Below are positions 59,383-64,000 of a stretch of DNA of 64,000 bases, in pieces. The stretch's first letter is position 1; each line of letters opens with the position of its first letter. A program made the translations under genes and the position numbers. The DNA is from CAZAAW01 sp964483325 (GTDB taxonomy: Bacteria > Pseudomonadota > Alphaproteobacteria > Rhizobiales > Kaistiaceae). The notes below the pieces were generated by a model that was not told the DNA's origin, made no database searches, and was given only the letters and a program-made list of their open reading frames with translations. The DNA lies in the NCBI GenBank assembly GCA_964483325.1, contig CAZAAW010000009.1, positions 1-64,000 on the forward strand, given 5' to 3'.

Positions 59383-59409
59383 GCGGCCATATAAAGAAAT
59401 CTTTATATC
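59381..59409 (+). promoter_or_regulatory. ahcY promoter
   Basis: TTGCGG (59381-59386) and TATATC (59404-59409) are 17 bp apart and about 80 bp upstream of the ahcY ATG. The palindrome at 59389-59408 fills the spacer and covers the -10, as expected for a repressor-controlled promoter. Confidence 0.5.
59389..59408. promoter_or_regulatory. SahR-like operator upstream of ahcY
   Basis: Perfect 9-bp inverted arms ATATAAAGA and TCTTTATAT surround AA. The sequence and place match the pattern of SahR, an ArsR-family SAH-sensing repressor of ahcY and met genes in proteobacteria. No sahR gene is in the window. Confidence 0.6.
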
Positions 59410-59488
59410 ATTATTGCGTGGCGACGCGGTGGGCTTTATGGTCCGCCGCGACGCTGCCCGGACCGCCCGAAACCCTATGGATTGATCG

Positions 59489-60901
59489 ATGTCTGCCAAC
59501 GCCTCCTTCTCCGACTACGTCATTCGCGATCTTGCGCTGGCCGACTGGGGCCGCAAGGAGATCGCCATCGCCGAGACCGAGATGCCGGGCCTGATGGCGC
59601 TGCGCGAGGAATACGGCGCTGCCAGGCCGCTGGCCGGGGCGCGCATCGCCGGCTCGCTGCACATGACGATCCAGACGGCGGTGCTGATCGAGACGCTGGC
59701 GGCGCTGGGCGCCGATATCCGCTGGGCCTCGTGCAACATCTATTCGACGCAGGATCACGCCGCCGCGGCCATCGCCGCCGCCGGCATCCCCGTCTTCGCC
59801 GTCAAGGGCGAGACGCTGGAGGACTACTGGAACTACACGCACCGCATCTTCGAATGGGCCGACGGCGGCGTGCCCAACATGATCCTCGACGACGGCGGCG
59901 ACGCGACGCTGCTCATCCATCTCGGCCTGCGCGCCGAGAAGGGCGACACGGCCTTCCTGTCGACGCCCGGCAATGAGGAGGAGGAAGTCCTCTACGCCGC
60001 CATCAGGAAGCGCCTCGCCGAGAAGCCCGGCTGGTACGGCAGCGTCGCTGCCTCCATCAAGGGCGTCACGGAAGAGACGACGACGGGCGTCCACCGCCTC
60101 TACCAGATGCAGAAGGACGGCCGGCTGCTGTTCCCGGCGATCAACGTCAACGATTCCGTCACCAAGTCGAAATTCGACAATCTCTATGGCTGCCGCGAAA
60201 GCCTCGTCGACGGCATCCGCCGCGGCACCGACGTGATGATGGCCGGCAAGGTCGCGATGGTCGCCGGCTTCGGCGATGTCGGCAAGGGTTCTGCCGCGTC
60301 GCTGCGCCAGGCCGGCTGCCGCGTCCTGGTCTCCGAGGTCGATCCGATCTGCGCCCTGCAGGCGGCGATGGAAGGCTACGAGGTGGTGACGATGGAGGAT
60401 GCCGCGCCGCGGGCCGACATCTTCGTCACCGCCACCGGCAATGTCGACGTCATCACCATCGACCATATGCGCGCCATGAAGGACCGCGCCATCGTCTGCA
60501 ATATCGGCCATTTCGACAGCGAGATTCAGATCGGCGCGCTGCGCAATTACCGCTGGCACAACGTCAAGCCGCAGGTCGACGAGGTCGAGTTCCCCGACGG
60601 CAAGCGCATCATCGTCCTCTCCGAAGGCCGGCTGGTGAATCTCGGCAACGCCATGGGCCATCCGAGCTTCGTGATGTCGGCGTCCTTCACCAACCAGGTG
60701 CTGGCCCAGATGGAGCTGTGGACCAAGCAGGGCAGCTACGAGAAGAAGGTGTTCGTGCTGCCGAAGAAGCTCGACGAGAAGGTCGCGGCGCTGCATCTGG
60801 GCAAGATCGGCGTCCGCCTGACGCAGCTGTCGCAGAAGCAGTCCGACTATATCGGCGTGCCGCAGGCCGGCCCCTTCAAGCCCGAGCACTACCGCTACTA
60901 G
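59489..60901 (+). CDS. ahcY: Adenosylhomocysteinase
   Basis: This 470-residue tetrameric NAD enzyme splits S-adenosylhomocysteine to adenosine and homocysteine. The NAD fold is VAGFGDVGKGSAASL, HNVKPQVDEVEF lies in the C-terminal half, and the C-terminal KPEHYRY reaches into the neighbouring subunit. The length matches the bacterial form with a 40-residue insert. It probably has its own promoter with a SahR-like operator. It is convergent with the short-chain dehydrogenase, 21 bp between. Confidence 0.98.
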   Translation: MSANASFSDYVIRDLALADWGRKEIAIAETEMPGLMALREEYGAARPLAGARIAGSLHMTIQTAVLIETLAALGADIRWASCNIYSTQDHAAAAIAAAGIPVFAVKGETLEDYWNYTHRIFEWADGGVPNMILDDGGDATLLIHLGLRAEKGDTAFLSTPGNEEEEVLYAAIRKRLAEKPGWYGSVAASIKGVTEETTTGVHRLYQMQKDGRLLFPAINVNDSVTKSKFDNLYGCRESLVDGIRRGTDVMMAGKVAMVAGFGDVGKGSAASLRQAGCRVLVSEVDPICALQAAMEGYEVVTMEDAAPRADIFVTATGNVDVITIDHMRAMKDRAIVCNIGHFDSEIQIGALRNYRWHNVKPQVDEVEFPDGKRIIVLSEGRLVNLGNAMGHPSFVMSASFTNQVLAQMELWTKQGSYEKKVFVLPKKLDEKVAALHLGKIGVRLTQLSQKQSDYIGVPQAGPFKPEHYRY

Positions 60902-60922
60902 GCATCGCACTTGTAGGGTGCC

Positions 60923-61714
60923 TCAGCGCCGGCTGAGCCGCCGCTGCAGCCGGGCGGCGGCCGGGATCTTCAGCCAGTTCGGCACCGGCGGCAGCAGGTA
61001 GCTCTGCGCCCAGGCCGTCACGCCCGGCGTCACCACCCTGCGGCCGCGCTTCATGGCGGCCCAGCCGATCCGCGCCACCGTCGCGGCAGAGAGGAAGGCC
61101 GTGCGCGTGTAGAGCGGATGCGTGTCGACGCCGGCGCGCAATGCAAAGCCGGTCTTCACGACGCCCGGCGACAGGAACGTCACTGTCACGCCGCTGCCGG
61201 CCAGCTCCTCTCCTATCGCCAGGCTGAAGGCGCGCACGAAGGCCTTGGTGGCACTGTAGGTCGCCATGTAGGGCGTCGGCAGATAGGCCGAGGTCGAGCC
61301 GACATTGAGGATGCGCCCCGAGCCGCGGCTGACCATGCCGGGCAGGAAGCGCAGCGTCAGGTCGGCGACGGCGCGGACGTTGACGTCGATCATGCCAAGC
61401 TGGATCAGCCGGTCCGACTCGGCCAGCGATCCCCAGGCGCCGTAGCCGGCATTGTTGACGAGGATCTCGCAATGGAGGCCGCGGGCCAGCAGCGCCGCGG
61501 CGAGCGCGTCGCCGCTGTCGGGATCGGCAAGGTCGTCGGCGACAAAGCCGGCATGGCCGCCGGCTGCCTCGATCTCTGCCGCCAGCGTCGCCAGAGCCTC
61601 GCGCGACCGCGCCACGAGGAGCACGAACAGGCCGTCGCGGGCTGCCAGGCGGGCGATCTCGCGGCCGATGCCGGAGGAGGCGCCGGTGACGATGACGGCG
61701 GGCCGGGTTTCCAT
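60923..61714 (-). CDS. Short-chain dehydrogenase/reductase
   Basis: This 263-residue classical SDR has TGASSGIG at 10-17, LVNNAGYG, catalytic Ser in VGSTSAYLPTPYMATYSATKAF with the YSATK Tyr and Lys. An extension after residue 220 ends in a basic tail with a hydrophobic segment (TAWAQSYLLPPVPNWLKIP), as in membrane-associated DHRS7-like members. NADPH preference is likely from the ARSRE stretch. The substrate is unknown. Confidence 0.9.
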   Translation of the reverse strand: METRPAVIVTGASSGIGREIARLAARDGLFVLLVARSREALATLAAEIEAAGGHAGFVADDLADPDSGDALAAALLARGLHCEILVNNAGYGAWGSLAESDRLIQLGMIDVNVRAVADLTLRFLPGMVSRGSGRILNVGSTSAYLPTPYMATYSATKAFVRAFSLAIGEELAGSGVTVTFLSPGVVKTGFALRAGVDTHPLYTRTAFLSAATVARIGWAAMKRGRRVVTPGVTAWAQSYLLPPVPNWLKIPAAARLQRRLSRR

Positions 61715-61742
61715 GCATGTCTCCCGCCGGTGCCGCCAGCCG

Positions 61743-62831
61743 TCAGCTCCGGAAGTGCTTCGACAGTTTCAGCCCCTGCGCCTGATAGTGCGATCCGATG
61801 CCGGCGCCGTAAAGGACATGCGGGCGCTCGGCCATGCGCTCATAGACGAGCCGGCCCACCGTCTGGCCGTGTTCAAGGATGAACGGCACCTCGTGGCTGC
61901 GCACCTCCAGCACGGCGCGGCTGCCCGAGCCGCCGCTGGCCGAATGACCGAAGCCGGGATCGAAGAAGCCGGCATAGTGGACGCGGAATTCGCCCACCAG
62001 CGGGTCGAAGGGCACCATCTCGGCGGCATAGTCCGGCGGCACATGCACCGCCTCGCGCGACACAAGGATGTAGAACTGGTCGGGATCGAGGATCAGCTCG
62101 GGGCGGCCACGGCGCAGGATCGGCTCCCAGAAGTCGAGAACGTCCTCGGCGCCGCGCCGGTCGACATCGATCACCGCCGTATGGCGCTTGGCGCGGTAGC
62201 CGATGATCTCGCCTTCCGGCGCCAGGTCGATGGAAAGCGCCAGCCCGTTGGCGATATGCGGCGTGCCGTCGACAAGGCCCTCGCGGCGATGCAGCTCGGC
62301 CAGCGCCTTGTCGTCGAGCCGCGCGTCGCCACGCCGGAAGCGCATCTGCGACAGGCGCGAGCCGGTGCGCACGACGATCGGGAAGGTGCGCGGACTGACC
62401 TCGAGATAGAGCGGCCCGGCATAGCCGGCCGGCACCGTGTCGAATTCCTGCGCGTGATCGGTGATGACGCGGGTGAAGATGTCGAGCCGGCCGGTCGAGG
62501 ATTTCGGATTGGCGGCGGCGGCGATGTCGGCCGGCAGCGCCAGGCTCTCCAGCAGCGGCACGATATAGACGCAGCCGGTTTCCAGCACCGCGCCGGCGGT
62601 CAGGTCGATCTCGTGCAGCCGCAGCTGCGCCAGGCGCTCGGCGACGGTCAGCGACCGCCCCGGCAGGAAGCTGGCGCGCACCCGCACCGCGGTGCTGCCG
62701 AGGCGCAGGTCGAGGCTGGCCGGCTGCACCTGGTCCGGATCGGCCGGCCGGGCCGCGGTGATGGCGCCGCTCTCCAGAAGGGCGCTGACGGCATGGGCCG
62801 GAAGAATGCCGGCCGGCGGTCCGTCACGCAT
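61743..62831 (-). CDS. dCTP deaminase, double-domain form
   Basis: This 362-residue protein holds two dUTPase-like domains in tandem. The first has NPKSSTGRLDIFTRVITD, the signature of dCTP deaminases (PKSS with the catalytic Glu further on), and the second covers residues 200 to 360 (FDPLVGEFRVHYAGFFDPGFG). Alphaproteobacteria carry this long form instead of the 190-residue Dcd. It makes dUTP for thymidylate synthesis. It is read leftward, 28 bp upstream of the SDR gene. Confidence 0.9.
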   Translation of the reverse strand: MRDGPPAGILPAHAVSALLESGAITAARPADPDQVQPASLDLRLGSTAVRVRASFLPGRSLTVAERLAQLRLHEIDLTAGAVLETGCVYIVPLLESLALPADIAAAANPKSSTGRLDIFTRVITDHAQEFDTVPAGYAGPLYLEVSPRTFPIVVRTGSRLSQMRFRRGDARLDDKALAELHRREGLVDGTPHIANGLALSIDLAPEGEIIGYRAKRHTAVIDVDRRGAEDVLDFWEPILRRGRPELILDPDQFYILVSREAVHVPPDYAAEMVPFDPLVGEFRVHYAGFFDPGFGHSASGGSGSRAVLEVRSHEVPFILEHGQTVGRLVYERMAERPHVLYGAGIGSHYQAQGLKLSKHFRS

Positions 62832-62917
62832 GCTTGGCCCCCTTTCTGTCCGGCGGCAGGCTTAGCCGAAGGCGCAATTGACGCCAACCATGTTCGGGCC
62901 TAAGACCGTCGAGGAAC

Positions 62918-62978
62918 GTCGTGGTCTTTTGAGCCGGCCGGCTTGCGCGCCACGTAAAACAAGTCGCTAAAAGGCCGG
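62918..62978 (+). ncRNA. SAM-II riboswitch
   Basis: The pseudoknot elements are clear: P1 CGTGG (62920-62924) with CCACG (62950-62954), loop CCGGCC (62934-62939) pairing with GGCCGG at the 3' end (62973-62978), and the conserved tail AAACAAGTCGCTAAAA. SAM-II aptamers precede met genes in alphaproteobacteria; here it precedes metZ. High SAM should switch the gene off. Confidence 0.95.
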
Positions 62979-63006
62979 ATTGGGATGCAGCCCCGACCCG
63001 ACCCCG

Positions 63007-63039
63007 ACCCGGCCAGTGTCATCGGCCGGGTTTTTTATT
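63007..63039 (+). terminator. Attenuator hairpin between SAM-II and metZ
   Basis: CCCGGCC (63008-63014) pairs with GGCCGGG (63024-63030), followed by TTTTTTATT. It lies 29 bp after the aptamer and 31 bp before the metZ ATG. The GGCCGG of the aptamer's pseudoknot could also pair with CCGGCC here, providing an antiterminator. Confidence 0.8.
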
Positions 63040-63069
63040 GCCCGGCCGCAAGCAGGAGTGTGTTGAAAA

Positions 63070-64000
63070 ATGAGCGATAAGGCAGGGCGGCCGGAGCGTC
63101 GCCGCAGCTGGCGGCCGGCGACCGAACTCGTGCACGGCGGCACCGCCCGGTCGGCCTTCGGCGAGACGTCGGAAGCCATTTTCCTGACCCAGGGTTACGT
63201 CTACGACACCGCCGAGGCGGCCGAGGCGCGCTTCAAGGGCGAAGATCCCGGCTTCGTCTATTCGCGCTACGCCAACCCGACCGTGCGCATGTTCGAGGAC
63301 CGCATGAGCATCCTCGAGGGCGCCACCGACGCGCGCGCCACCGCCTCCGGCATGGCGGCGGTCTATACGGCGCTGATGGCGCTGGTCACCGGCGGCGACC
63401 ATATCGTCGCCGCCAAGGCCCTGTTCGGCTCCTGCCTCTACATCATCGAGGACCTCCTGCCGCGCTTCGGCGTGCAGTCGACGCTGGTCGACGGCACCGA
63501 TCTCGACCAGTGGCGGGCGGCGGTGCGCCCCAATACCACAGCGTTCTTCCTCGAAAGCCCGACCAATCCGACGCTGGAAATCATCGACATCGCCGCCGTG
63601 GCCGAGATCGCCCATGCCGCCGGTGCGAAGCTGGTGGTCGACAATGTCTTCGCGACACCCCTGCAGCAGAAGCCGCTGGCGCTCGGCGCCGACGTCGTCG
63701 TCTATTCCGCCACCAAGCACATCGACGGCCAGGGCCGCTGTCTCGGCGGCGTCGTGCTGGGCGACCAGGAGTTCATCGACAAGGCGCATGTCTTCCTCAA
63801 GCATACCGGGCCGAGCATCAGCCCGTTCAATGCCTGGGTGCTGCTGAAGGGCCTGGAGACGCTGCCGCTGCGGGTGCGCCAGCAGACGGAGACCGCCGGC
63901 CGCCTCGCCGCGCTCCTTGCCGATCATCCGGCGGTGCTGCGGACGATCTACCCCGGCCTGCACAGCCATCCGCAATACGAGCTGGCGCAGCGCCAGATGA
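63070..64000 (+). CDS. metZ: O-succinylhomoserine sulfhydrylase (partial, runs off the window)
   Basis: The first 310 residues of a Cys/Met-metabolism PLP enzyme (normally about 400) are present. It makes homocysteine from O-succinylhomoserine and sulfide. The PLP Lys is K216 in YSATKHIDGQGR. The start FGETSEAIFLTQGYVYDTAEAAEARFKG is characteristic of alphaproteobacterial MetZ. AGGAG precedes the ATG by about 12 bp. It is controlled by the upstream SAM-II riboswitch. The 3' end lies beyond base 64000. Confidence 0.95.
   Translation, partial: MSDKAGRPERRRSWRPATELVHGGTARSAFGETSEAIFLTQGYVYDTAEAAEARFKGEDPGFVYSRYANPTVRMFEDRMSILEGATDARATASGMAAVYTALMALVTGGDHIVAAKALFGSCLYIIEDLLPRFGVQSTLVDGTDLDQWRAAVRPNTTAFFLESPTNPTLEIIDIAAVAEIAHAAGAKLVVDNVFATPLQQKPLALGADVVVYSATKHIDGQGRCLGGVVLGDQEFIDKAHVFLKHTGPSISPFNAWVLLKGLETLPLRVRQQTETAGRLAALLADHPAVLRTIYPGLHSHPQYELAQRQM

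Noticed and set aside
59410..59488. SAH or SAM riboswitch in the ahcY leader
   Set aside because: The leader is too short and lacks the conserved SAH-aptamer core; the small GCGG/CCGC hairpin alone is not enough. The palindromic operator explains regulation better.

Overview
The window is a contiguous stretch of a high-GC alphaproteobacterial chromosome, almost certainly from the order Hyphomicrobiales (Rhizobiales). The evidence is gene content and order: carD-fdxA-S4-helicase, parAB-rsmG-mnmGE with two parS sites, ppsR-maf-aroE-coaE-dnaQ divergent from hemE-hemJ-rho, hslVU-hisB, an EIIA/HPr pair near ahcY, a SAM-II riboswitch in front of metZ, and a double-length dCTP deaminase. The genus cannot be told from the sequence alone. 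Translation from GTG and TTG is common.

Layout. 1-10.1 kb is an accessory, mostly envelope or periplasmic region: a molybdenum hydroxylase pair (minus strand), a beta-barrel outer-membrane protein, tRNA-Arg(CCT), several small secreted proteins, a membrane-anchored cytochrome c, a pentapeptide-repeat protein and a PQQ alcohol dehydrogenase with a lanthanide-type Asp-x-Asp motif. 10.4-15.6 kb is the carD / fdxA / S4 / SUV3-like helicase set. 15.8-18.5 kb holds divergent LPS-heptose genes (hldE, waaC). 18.5-36.4 kb is the replication-origin neighbourhood: parB-parA-rsmG-mnmG-mnmE (minus), a DUF255 thioredoxin-domain protein, smr-mltA-tim44 / secB / dnaQ-coaE-aroE-maf-ppsR, then a gene-free 394-bp gap between ppsR and hemE (candidate oriC), then hemE-hemJ-rho.

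36.6-40.7 kb has an LpoA-like lipoprotein, rsmI-yraN, a VapBC module and a Sel1-repeat protein. 40.7-45.1 kb is a tight three-gene operon, mtnK-mtnA-(class II aldolase fused to a short-chain dehydrogenase), which reads as a methylthioribose salvage route of the DHAP-shunt type. 45.1-45.8 kb carries a small DUF559-endonuclease gene bounded exactly by inverted copies of a roughly 50-bp double-hairpin repeat. 45.8-49.8 kb is hslVU, hisB, a DUF2628 protein and hisH. Then come a DUF1993 protein, a soluble hybrid kinase, and grpE-coaA-hisE-hisF-hisA on the minus strand. 56.2-60.9 kb has an MgtC-family protein, EIIA and HPr, an MFS drug exporter, and ahcY behind a palindromic SahR-like operator. The window ends with a short-chain dehydrogenase, a dCTP deaminase, a SAM-II riboswitch with an attenuator hairpin, and a truncated metZ.

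The most unusual signal is the repeat family. At four places two copies face each other in opposite orientation, with 46, 60, 84 or 357 bp between them. The largest interval is an intact DUF559 gene and the 84-bp one is an internally deleted form of the same gene, which suggests a mobile element with MITE-like derivatives. The second is the mtnK-mtnA-aldolase/SDR operon. Gene order around the candidate origin and in the his cluster also suggests local inversions relative to the usual rhizobial arrangement. Sulfur metabolism (metZ, ahcY, mtnK, mtnA) is clustered in several units with separate SAM/SAH-type controls.
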